Shown here one piece after another: positions 1 through 8,857 of a stretch of 64,000 bases of DNA (position 1 is the stretch's first letter; each line of letters opens with the position of its first letter). The translations under genes and the position numbers were made by a program. This DNA is from Carnegiea gigantea (lineage: Eukaryota > Streptophyta > Magnoliopsida > Caryophyllales > Cactaceae): assembly GCA_029747015.1 (NCBI GenBank), contig JAKOGI010001554.1, positions 62,001 through 126,000 on the forward strand, given 5' to 3'. The notes under the pieces are model-generated. The model ran no database searches and was not told the DNA's origin. It saw only the letters and a list, made by a program, of their open reading frames with translations.

Positions 1-1
1 A

Positions 2-202
2 TCTAATAGTGCCAACAGGATTGATAGGTTCTTCACTGTCCATAAATGGCTAGTAAAATTTCAGAATCCAAATGCCTGTTGTAGTGAGAAGCTCCTTTCA
101 GATCATTTGGCCATGTGTTGGGTAAAAATTTTGAAGACAATGGCCCTAAACCATTTAGCTCTCTTAATTCCTAGTCAACTCATTAAGGGTTTCGAAAGCT
201 AG
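2..202 (+). pseudogene. LINE endonuclease C-terminal fragment
   Basis: Open frame 2 from the window edge to a TAG at 200-202. It reads as the end of the apurinic-like endonuclease of a plant L1-type LINE: a RIDRFF block near residue 6, a tryptophan in HKW, and SDH near residue 39, the conserved catalytic histidine motif. It has no start because the gene begins before the window. The reverse transcriptase of the same protein reappears at about 11.7 kb, so the gene was split by element E1. The alternative, an unrelated endonuclease scrap, is unlikely given the matching LINE sequence on the other side of E1. Confidence 0.72.
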
Positions 203-220
203 TCTAAGCTGAATGGCAGA

Positions 221-225
221 GCATG
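221..225. repeat. Target site duplication of E1, left (gcatg)
   Basis: Five bases directly before the E1 5' LTR. The copy after the 3' LTR is acatg, so four of five bases match; the first has mutated in one copy. Confidence 0.7.
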
Positions 226-2841
226 TGTAATAGTCCAACCCTAAATTATGTTATTCATTTCATTTCATTAATCCAAAGGATTAATTTCATTTCATTTACA
301 TCATCTCTTTTTGTTATTCCCATTTGGACATTTCTAACTAGGCCCTCACTTTGCAGTTCATGGGTTTTGTTTTAAATCGATTTAGGCCTTGATATTTTAC
401 GAGTTTAACGATTTAATTCTTTTTCATGACACTAAAATCATTTAATCTCAAACTTTGAAAAAAAAAAAAAATTCGCAAACGCACTCGGTTTCAGTTCTTT
501 CTCTAAACCCAAGCCCATTCAGGGCCGTTTGCAACGCAGCAAGACTTGATCTGTATTTGTTTAGCTAAACTCTCTTAATTAAGCCCCAATCAAGCTTGAA
601 ATTTTTGACTTTTCTACTTTAATTTGCAGGCAGGTAAAATGTAAATACAAATTGGAAAAATTTACACTTAACCTCATTTTAACCAAGCATTCAAGAGACT
701 CTCTCTTTCTTCCCTCTCCTCCTTCTCTCTCTACATGGCCATACACAGCAGCTTCACCACCATTTCAGCCACCTTTCAACCACCCAAAACCCACAAAACA
801 TCCCCCACTCACCACTCCCAAACACCTCTTTCACTTGCATAGGCATCAAACATCATTTCTACCACTTTTTCAACCTCAAAGTGAGTGTTCTTTTCACCCC
901 TATGCTGATTTTTGTTTTTGATTCTTGATCTTGTTGATTTTTGTTTCTTATTATGGTTGTTTTAGTGAAGGATTATGCTATTTTTGAGGTATTAAGAATC
1001 ATCTTGTTGATGGATTATGGTGGAGATGAAGTTAGGGTTAGGGTTTCATCTTAGTCATGCAAGCTTCTTGTTTAAGTGTTGTTTAGTGATTGATTTATCG
1101 TTGTTTTTCTTATCTCTTAATATATTGGAGTTTGTTATGTTGTTTATGGTGTTTGGAAAAGTTGGGAGCGAGTTCAAAGTGGCCCAAAGTTAGGGTTTTG
1201 TCCAAAATGCAAGATTTGGATCAACTAAGTGTAAATTTGAGGTGTGCGTGTATATGTGACTAGAAAAGAAGTTTTATTTGATATGAATATGAAGAGGAAT
1301 CATGGATGGTGTTTTTGTATGATGTTGGTACGTACCAAAGTGTATTTACATACTTTTCAAAAAGAGTTTGAGTTGAGGATTGGGGTAATAAGTGAAGGAA
1401 AACACTAAAGCAGTGCTGCTGGAACTTTCAGAAAAACAGGACAGACTTTGAAACGAAACTTGTAATGATCGGCCGTCCAAAAATTCTGATTTTTGGTGGG
1501 TAGAAAGGTCTGTGGAGAAAGTTATTGTCATTTTACCGAACCTGTGCAGGATGGATTTAAAACTGACATGTTAGTGTTCTACCCCCATTTTAGGAGACCT
1601 AGCATGGGAATCATGTTTTGTGTCCTCGGTGAAAGTTTTAGAGGCCTTCCTAAGCTATTTATATTGGGGTCTTACGTCTCATTTTGGGGTCGGGACCATA
1701 AGTTGTGGATTATTCTTTCCGCACCCTCCTTTCAAACCCTTATGCTCTAAACTTGCTACCGTGTCTTAAATCACATTTCTTTGGTTTATATCAACATCAT
1801 TTTGGTTACTCATGAACCGTTGTGTAAAAGTTCTTCATAAGCCAGTTTTATTTAAAGTTATCTGCTATAAAAAAACGAGATCGTTTCTGACCTCATGTTC
1901 CTGTAATGAACTTTTGAGCAGAATCAAGGCCTAAGCTTCCATTTTCTTCACTTTAGTGCATCTCATTCCTCTGTGAACTAACATTTAAAACTTCCAGGTA
2001 CGTTTATTGCCTGTATCTTTAGTAATCAGCATGCACTTATCAAAATCATAATATTTTGGTAAAGCACATCAATGAATCATTTTAATCAGTGTTTCATCAC
2101 ATAGTTAGTGACCCCGTCAGTTATCAATTACAGGGCATTGCCCTCAGTTACCTGCGCGGCTTCAGGCCAGGTCCCTCGGTCGGCTTGGCAGGTGTACACC
2201 TATTCACATATCGTAACAGTTGCTAAGGGGTGCACTAACAGATAATAATTAGCAATGCAGTTTTAGATGCATCTCATTCCCTGCTTTCACTTAAAATGAA
2301 TTGCAAGCGGGCCCTAAATTACTTTTCAATGAACCTTTAACAGTACAGGGATGCATGTACTGACCTTTGGCTCACAGTTCGAAATATTTTTATGTTTTGT
2401 TTGAGGAAAATATTCAGTGAACTGCCCCGAGGCAGGCAGGGAGGCCGGAGGTGATAAATGAGACAGAACCATTCATGTGGTTGACGGTGTGGGAGAGCTA
2501 AGATGCTATCTTGGCATATTGTGATGTATTTTGGAGGCCTAATGTATATTTAAGTTAAATTATGTATTTTGATGTTGCAACTGTATTTCTAAACTGAGTT
2601 ATGTAAGTTGGTGTTATCCTTGGGATGTTAGAACCTTTTTGTATATAACTAAATGGGGTGTTTATGATGGTGTATACCCTGTTATGGGGTAACCTTTGGG
2701 TTATGGTAAGTTTTCATGTTTAATGGAAGCCTTGTCCTTCATGGACGGCGGTAACGCCCCGTTCATTGAATTATTGTATCTTATTGATAACCTTTAGCAG
2801 ATGAATGCAAGCAATGAATCATGTATACTTGGGGTCTTACA
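226..2841 (+). repeat. E1 5' LTR
   Basis: 2616 bases from tgtaatagtcc to ggggtcttaca, paired with 8858-11516. About six substitutions can be counted in the first 250 bases against its partner. A 47-bp segment of the 3' LTR is missing here at 1506-1510. It holds a pyrimidine-rich stretch (about 690-740) that probably lies in the transcribed leader, and a pair of small hairpins 83 bases before its end. An 89-codon open frame at 652-921 recurs in the other LTR only because the LTRs are copies. Confidence 0.96.
2734..2758 (+). other. Twin hairpin near LTR 3' end (E1 5' LTR)
   Basis: Two abutting stem-loops: GTCC-TTCAT-GGAC, then GGCG-GTAA-CGCC. The same pair is kept in the other E1 LTR (11409-11433) and in the Z and W LTRs; the first stem also occurs in Y. 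The position near the LTR end places it in the 5' leader or near the 3' end of the RNA. Function not known. Confidence 0.6.
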
Positions 2842-2845
2842 GATT

Positions 2846-2857
2846 TGGTATCAGAGC
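2846..2857 (+). other. E1 primer binding site (tRNA-iMet)
   Basis: TGGTATCAGAGC four bases after the LTR end. It is complementary to the 3' end of initiator methionine tRNA, the usual minus-strand primer of Tekay elements, and is intact. Confidence 0.93.
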
Positions 2858-3060
2858 TAGGTTTAGATTTTCTTGAGGAATGTAGAGTTAGAACCTATAG
2901 GGTGAGTATTAGAATAGTGTAGTGAGGGGGGGCTATCTATAGTATATTGCTAGAATGATATTAAGAATGTAATAACGATATTAGACTACCAGTTGCTTTC
3001 ATTTGTATGCTTCTTGTTTATGGATATGCTTGCCTCTCATATATGTGTTTTCTTTGTTAG

Positions 3061-3864
3061 ATGGACCCTTATGGTGTTAATATGCTGCTGGGGGGATCTA
3101 TGATAGCTCACATTGCGTTGCTACACATGAGTATGGAAGCCCATGCATAGGACCCTTATTCTGAGTTCCACAGTATTACCATTTGTGCATAGGGACTGCT
3201 TGGGTCCTTACCTACAGCTGGCCCGTGGGTAGAGTTTAGGCAACGTTACTAGAACTTTATGATGACGGGGAACCCAGGCTTGGACGGGCCTAGGTTTTAG
3301 GCCCAGGGGGCGTGGATGACTCTCACTACGGAACTGTTATTGAGAGAGAAATTTGAATTGAGGGGACTTACTATGGAAAGTCTTCAGCACGCTTTCCCCC
3401 TACATCAGGTCCATCCTCCACCTGTAGCCCCGTTACCAGCATAGGGGCCACCCTCCCCGCCAGTACCAGCACAGGGGCCACCCATTCCGTCCGCACCAGG
3501 CACCCCACTCCTGTCTGATAGCCCTGGGGAGGCTTATGTGGTAATAGACATCCCCAGCACCCCAGAAGTTGTGGTGATTAGCTCTGGGGATGAGGACCAC
3601 CAGGGCGATGAGGACGATCTAGAGGAGGACGATCCAGAGGAGGATGATCCCGAGAAGGATCAAGACAGTGATGAGATGGGGATAGGGCAACAAGGGGAAC
3701 AAGAGACGGATGAGTTGATGATGGACTTAGGGGAGGAGCATGAGCCATAAGTTCAACAGGAGGTCGATAGTGCCGAATCAGAGGCATCTACGAGTAGCTT
3801 TGATTCAGGTGACGAACCTGATGATGAGTCTGACCCAGATTACGATCCATCTAGGGATTGTTAG
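3061..3864 (+). pseudogene. Decayed leader ORF between 5' LTR and gag, acidic C-terminus
   Basis: A single frame opens with ATG at 3061 and runs 267 codons to TAG at 3862-3864, broken only by six in-frame stops (3148, 3190, 3250, 3298, 3442 and 3748) and no frameshift. Five stops are TAG and one is TAA, as expected from CAG or CAA codons after C-to-T change. The N-terminal 120 residues look like a folded domain; residues 120-155 are proline-rich; then a PEVVVISSGDED block leads into a strongly acidic tail ending DYDPSRDC. Persistence of frame over 800 bases with a start codon argues for a real former protein. I do not recognise a family. Extra frames before gag are known in some plant Ty3-gypsy elements such as Ogre, but I cannot link this one to them. 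Role unknown. Confidence 0.62.
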
Positions 3865-4264
3865 GTGGTTCTATGGGCTGGTCTAGCGGTTTCATTCTAA
3901 GCCCGGTGTGTAGATATGGTTTGGCTGGATTGGATAATTACATTTTATGGGGCATCTGATATTGTATATAGTTAGTCCAATCCTCGTCAACCGTGATGAT
4001 AGGGTCCGTACCTCTTTTTGGTTATGTTACGGACTTAGTGCCTAGGGGCTATTTAGTCTTTAGTGATAGGGAACTTAACTAGGTGTAATATACTTTTGTT
4101 GCTCGTGTATATAAATCAACGATGTATGTAAGTAAGCAGTTTTGAAATGAAATGATGATGCTTTAAGTTATGATATAATCTTCAAGCCACCTCTTATGTA
4201 TTTATTGGGCATGTTTATCTTATATGTCTGGAGGTTACAGTCTTTGAATTGCTTTATTTAATGT
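3865..4264 (+). other. E1 leader spacer before gag
   Basis: 400 bases without a long frame, AT-rich, between the leader ORF and gag. No further feature seen. Confidence 0.6.
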
Positions 4265-5308
4265 ATGATCAGAATGTCCCAGTCAGTACACAACAACATG
4301 GAGGTTCAGGTAGAGGACAATATGGAACAAGGCCAAGGATCGGGTGATCAAGCCTCTTGCCAAGAGCCACCACATGGTGACACGCCACCATTGCCCTCTG
4401 TATTAGCTAGCAACTTAGGAAACCCGAGTTATTGGCCAACGTTAGTTGCCGAATTGATGAAGCGAATTCCCCATGTACCTGTTGAAACCCCTCCTAAAGA
4501 GGATAAATTGGCAGATTGGGTAGCATGGCGCAACCCTAAAGTTTATAATGGATCTTATGATCCAGTAGTGCTAGAAGAATGGATAAGGGGAATGGAGAAA
4601 GTTTTCACAGTAATTGGAGTACTAGAGGAAAAGAAAATGAACATTGGGATGTATTATTTGTCAGGTAAAGCTGACATTTAGTGGAATACTGTGAAGGACA
4701 AGCTCTTAGGACCTGAATTCACTTGGAGTAAATTTTTAGTAGAGTTGAGGGCGAAATTTTACCCAGCTGTGGTGCAAAGGCAGAAGGAAAAGGAATTTAT
4801 AGAGTTGAAAATGAGCGACAGCATGTCAGTGATGCAATATGCTAGTAAGTTCACAGAACTATCTAGGTTTGTCCCCGAATTTGTATCATCTGAAAGGTTA
4901 AAGATAAGAAGGTTTGAGGAAGGTTTGGCCTTCTACATCCGGAATCAGTTAGCGGGGCAACCAATTCTGACTTATCAAGAACTATATGAATGAGCAGCTG
5001 AAGTGGAACGAGTGAAGACGGAGTTGAGAGCTCTGAATCCAATCAATCATAAGAGAAAGGGATTTGAACGAGGGACTCCGAGTGAAAGTGTGAATCAGAA
5101 CCAGAAAAAGCCTACTCCTCTTCCCTCTAAGAGGCGTCCTGTGGGCTTGACAGTACCCGTACCCTGTGTGAAGTGTGGAAGAACAAATCACACCACTCCT
5201 GAATGCCGAGTTAGCACCAACAAATGCATGTGGTGTGGAAGTCCTTAACACCTCATCGCTGCATGCCCCTGCCGACTGAAAGCTGTAGACAAGGGCGCAG
5301 CAAAACCT
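4265..5308 (+). pseudogene. gag: E1 gag (capsid and nucleocapsid)
   Basis: Start chosen at ATG 4265, about 60 codons before the recognisable capsid region. The capsid (retrotransposon gag family) runs from YWPTLVAEL through FYPAVVQRQ, with the typical sequence of tryptophans and the EGL block near 4920. A zinc knuckle follows: CVKCGRTNHTTPEC (CX2CX4HX4C) near 5167, with a second, CMWCGSP-stop-H, near 5227. Stops interrupt it at TAG 4679, TGA 4991 and TAA 5246, all in the frame of the downstream pol, so gag and pol formed one polyprotein of about 1,500 codons. It would assemble virus-like particles in the cytoplasm and bind the RNA. It is no longer translatable in full. Confidence 0.93.
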
Positions 5309-5983
5309 TTGGCTCCACCCCGTCAGGGACCCCCACCTGCAAGGCATGCAGTTGCAGGAAGGGCATTTGTGATGAACAAAAAGGAAGCTGCTACCTCTGG
5401 TACAGTAGTCACTGGAACTCTCTTTTTAAATTTAAAGCCATTTTGTGTATTATTTGATTCGGGCGCCACTCATTCTTTTATCTCTGCCCAATCTGCTATA
5501 CAATTGAGTCTGGAGAACAAGAGGATAGAAACCAATTATAGAATTAAGCTACCCAATAATTCTGTGATTGAGTGCCCCCTCTCTTATGAACTTGTCCCCA
5601 TCATCATTGATGAAGCTACTTTCCCTGTGGATTTGATTCAATTTGACTTGTCTGATTTTGATATCATTTTGGGGATAAATTGGTTACACACTTATGGAGC
5701 CAAAATTAACTGTGAAGATCTTAGGGTTATTTTGAAGGATGAGAAAGGGAGAAAAGTGTGTTTTCATAGGCAGAGAGAGGCAAAATCTTGTTCTTTGATT
5801 TCCGCTATGAAAGCAAGTAAGCTGTTATATCAAGGGTGTATTGGGTATTGGTGTTATGCTATTAACGCCCAAACGAAAGAAGAGAAAGCAGAGAATATAC
5901 CTGTAGTTTGTGAATTTGAAGATGTTTTTCCTGAAGAGTTACCAGGACTACCCCCACAAAGGGAAATTGATTTTGGAATCGAA
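5309..5983 (+). pseudogene. pol: E1 aspartic protease and linker
   Basis: Continues the gag frame. The catalytic motif [10 protein letters not shown] begins at 5456 and is intact. The second conserved block, a hydrophobic stretch with DIILGINWL, lies at about 5658-5686. A variable linker follows up to the [13 protein letters not shown] block near 5910 that precedes reverse transcriptase in this lineage. The enzyme would cleave the Gag-Pol polyprotein during particle maturation. There is no stop inside the segment, but the polyprotein is interrupted on both sides. Confidence 0.93.
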
Positions 5984-6640
5984 TTAATTCTTGGGGCCCA
6001 ACCTATTTTGAAAGCCCCATATCGTATGGCCCCAACTGAGCTTAAGGAATTAAAGATTCAACTAGATGAACTGTTACAGAAGGGCTTTATTAGGCTAAGT
6101 GTGTCACCATGGGGTGCTCCAGTGTTGTTTGTCAAGAAAAAGGATGGAACCTTAAGACTCTGTATTGATTACAGGGAGTTGAACAAGATTACCATAAAAA
6201 ACAAATATCCTCTGCCATGAATAGATGATTTGTTTGATCAACTACAAGGAGCAGGAGTATTCTCTAAAATTGATTTGAGGTCAGGGTACCATCAACTTAG
6301 GATTAAGCCTGAGGACATTCCTAAGACAGCGTTTAGGACCAGGTATGGTCACTATGAGTTCACGGTGATGCCTTTTGGTCTCACTAATGCTCCTGCAGCC
6401 TTCATGGACCTTATGAACAGGGTTTTCAGACCTTGTTTAGACAAGTTTGTAGCGGTATTTATAGATGATATCCTTATCTATTCTAAGGATAAAAAGGAAC
6501 ATGCTAATCAATTGCAGATAGTATTGCAAACTTTAAGGGAACATCAACTTTATGGCAAATTAAAGAAATGTGAATTTTGGTTGGAGGAAGTGGTATTTTT
6601 GGGGCATGTGATTACCAAAGAAGGAATTAAAGTTGACCCC
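5984..6640 (+). pseudogene. pol: E1 reverse transcriptase
   Basis: Ordered RT blocks: [15 protein letters not shown] and [12 protein letters not shown] near 6105-6190, [12 protein letters not shown] (catalytic Asp) near 6260, [21 protein letters not shown] near 6330-6390, and the active site FIDD (Asp-Asp) at 6458-6469. The block VVFLGHVIT closes it. A TGA at 6218 stands where the family has an Arg codon (CGA) before IDDLFDQL. It would copy element RNA to DNA from the tRNA primer. Catalytic residues are intact. Confidence 0.95.
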
Positions 6641-7243
6641 CAACAGGTGAAAGCAATCACAGAATGGCCAAGGCCTACCAACGTCACTGAGATTAGAAGC
6701 TTTCTGGGTTTAGCAGGTTATTATCGAAGGTTCGTGAACGCCTTTTCGAAAATAGCATCACCACTGACCAATCTACTAAAGAAGGTGAATAAGTTTGAGT
6801 GGACTGAAAGTTGTGAGAAAGCTTTCCAAGAGCTAAGACAGCGATTAACTGCCGCCCCAATCCTAATGTTACCAATGGAAGGAAAGGAGTATACTGTCTA
6901 TAGTGACGCTTCGAAGGACGGTTTGGGGTGCCTACTGATGCAGGAGGACAAAGTAGTAGCTTATGCCTCTAGACAACTCAAGCCATATGAGAAAAACTAC
7001 CCTACCCATGACCTGGAATTAGCAGCCGTGGTCTTTGCATTGAAAATTTGGAGACATTATTTATATGGGGTATCGTGTAAGATCTATACTGATCATTAAA
7101 GTTTAAAGTATATCTTCACCTAGAAGGAGCTCAATTTGAGGTAACAGCGTTGGCTTGAGTTGCTTAAAGACTATGATTTGCAGATTCAATATCATCCTGG
7201 CAAAGCAAATGTGGTGGCAGATGCTCTAAGTATGAAGGCGTAA
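6641..7243 (+). pseudogene. pol: E1 connection domain and RNase H
   Basis: The block [12 protein letters not shown] opens the connection at about 6700. RNase H acidic residues are visible in YSDAS (Asp near 6905), [11 protein letters not shown] (Glu near 7016) and YTDH (Asp near 7091). Four stops follow closely: TAA 7097, TAG 7121, TAA 7142 and TAA 7241, each at a position usually held by glutamine in this lineage. The segment ends with the [15 protein letters not shown] signature that precedes integrase. The enzyme would degrade the RNA strand of RNA-DNA hybrids. Heavily nonsense-mutated. Confidence 0.93.
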
Positions 7244-8220
7244 CATAGCTCGAACACTGTGGTGATTACTCAATTGAATCTCTTAAGAGAACTTAAGGAC
7301 TTTGGGATTCAATTGGTGTCCCATGGGCAAACAAAGGCTCGATTATCAGCACTCACTGTACAGCCTTCCTTAGGGGAAGAAATTCGACTGAACCAGGAAA
7401 GTGATCCTGAACTTCAAAGAATAAAGCAAAATTTAGAGAAAGGGAAGTCTCCGGGACTTGTAGTACACGAGGATGGGACTCTGAGGTTCCAGAATCGCCT
7501 ATGTGTGCCCAAAAATGGGGAATTAAGAAAGCAGATCCTGGAAGAGGCTCACAATACTCGTTATTTAGTGCATCCAGTAGGCACCAAGATGTACAGAGAT
7601 TTGAGACAATATTTTTTGTGGAATAATATGAAGAAGGACGTTGCAGAATATGTGGATAAGTGTCTAATTTGTCAGAAAGTTAAAGCAGAGCATCAACGTC
7701 CTGTGGGTGAACTACGACCCTTAGAAATTCCCACTTTGAAGTGGGATTCGATCTCGATGGACTTTGTTATGGGTTTACCGCTTTCTACCTCGAAAAAGAA
7801 TGCTATCTGGGTCATAGTTGATCGACTCACAAAGTCAGCTCATTTCCTGCCCATCAAGGATACTTGGGGAGTTGAAAAACTAGCCCAACTGTATGTCAAG
7901 GAGATAGTCCGTCTACATGGGATCCCTTTAGCCATAATTTCAGATAGGGATCAAAGATTCCAAGCACATTTCTGGCAAGCGCTTCAAAAAGCCTTTGGGA
8001 CCAAACTAAGCTTTAGTAGTTCCTATCACCCAGAAATAGATGGACAAACTGAAAGGGTGAATCAAATTTTGGAAGACATACTAAGAGCTTGTGTATTGGA
8101 GTTTCAAGGGAAGTGGAAAGATGACTTGCCTTTGGTGGAATTCTCTTATAACAACATCTATCAATCCACCATTAAAATGGCCCCATTTGAGGCTTTATAC
8201 GGGAGGAAATGTAGAACCCG
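7244..8220 (+). pseudogene. pol: E1 integrase (zinc finger and catalytic core)
   Basis: One open stretch in the gag-pol frame. The HHCC zinc-binding residues are His, His (AHN...LVHP, near 7550 and 7571) and CLIC (near 7661). The catalytic triad is Asp in SMDF (near 7760), Asp in ISDRD (near 7943) and Glu in TERVNQ (near 8051), with 35 residues between the last two as in DD35E integrases. It would join element DNA to the chromosome, giving the 5-bp duplication seen here. The frame breaks at about 8217, where one base is missing, and the protein continues in the next frame at 8221. Confidence 0.95.
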
Positions 8221-8847
8221 TTGTGCTGGAGTGATTTGGACGAGGCATTGATTATAGGTCCTGAAATGATTCAAGAGACCACTGAAACAATAAGAAAAAT
8301 TCGGGAACATATCAGGATCTCCCAAAGTCGACAAAAAAGTTATGCAGACAAAAGAAGAAGGCCTCTGGAGTTTCAAGTAGGCGATAAAGTTTTTCTGAAA
8401 GTCTCACCAACCAACGGTATCAAAAGGTTCGGAGTGCGGGGTAAATTGAGTCCAAGGTACATTGGACCTTACGAAATCATCAAAAAGTTGCATCCTGTAG
8501 CTTATCGGCTAGATCTGCCTATAGAACTTGAGCACGTACATAACGTGCTCCATGTCTCTCAGCTTAAGAAATACATTCCAGATCCAGACCATACCATTGT
8601 AGCTGAACCTATCGAGATTACAGAAGATCTAGTATATGAGGAGTGCCCTGTCCAAATACTAGATCGCAGGATCAAGCAGCTGCGCAACAAGCAGATACCA
8701 TTGGTCAAAGTACTTTGGACAAACCATACCTTCCAAGAAGCCACCAGGGAGTCCGAAGAGGCTATGAGAACTGCATATCCATATTTATTCGAGGTAATCC
8801 TGCATGATATGGTGAAATTTGTTAGTTTTGAGGACGAAACTTTTTAA
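8221..8847 (+). pseudogene. pol: E1 integrase C-terminus with GPY/F motif and chromodomain-like tail
   Basis: Continues integrase after the one-base deletion; its ATG is incidental. It has the DNA-binding GPY/F motif (RYIGPYEI near residue 80) and the VHNVLHVSQLKKYIPDP block near residues 106-122. A chromodomain-like segment follows from about residue 143 (VQILDRRIKQLRNK, IPLVKVLWTNHT). Chromodomains in this group direct insertion to methylated-histone chromatin; that role is known for the family, not shown here. The frame ends in the EDETF tail, with its stop overlapping the polypurine tract. Confidence 0.93.
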
Positions 8848-8857
8848 GGGGGGAGAC
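8846..8857 (+). other. E1 polypurine tract
   Basis: aaggggggaga followed by c, immediately before the 3' LTR. It is the plus-strand primer and overlaps the pol stop codon. Confidence 0.9.

Larger units (their letters stand above)
1..225 (+). mobile_element. 5' part of interrupted LINE
   Basis: Left piece of a non-LTR retrotransposon. It holds the endonuclease tail and a short linker up to the E1 insertion point. The right piece resumes at 11522. Confidence 0.7.

Noticed and set aside
652..921. 89-codon open frame also found at 9281-9550, nearly identical
   Set aside because: Both lie at the same place in the two E1 LTRs; similarity is explained by LTR identity and the low-complexity CT-rich sequence.
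1027..1050. Telomere-like gttagggttagggttt
   Set aside because: Only two units, inside an LTR, and mutated in the other LTR (gttacggttaggg).
3578..3787. Minus-strand 69-codon open frame over the acidic leader region
   Set aside because: Shadow of the acidic, GA-rich + strand frame.
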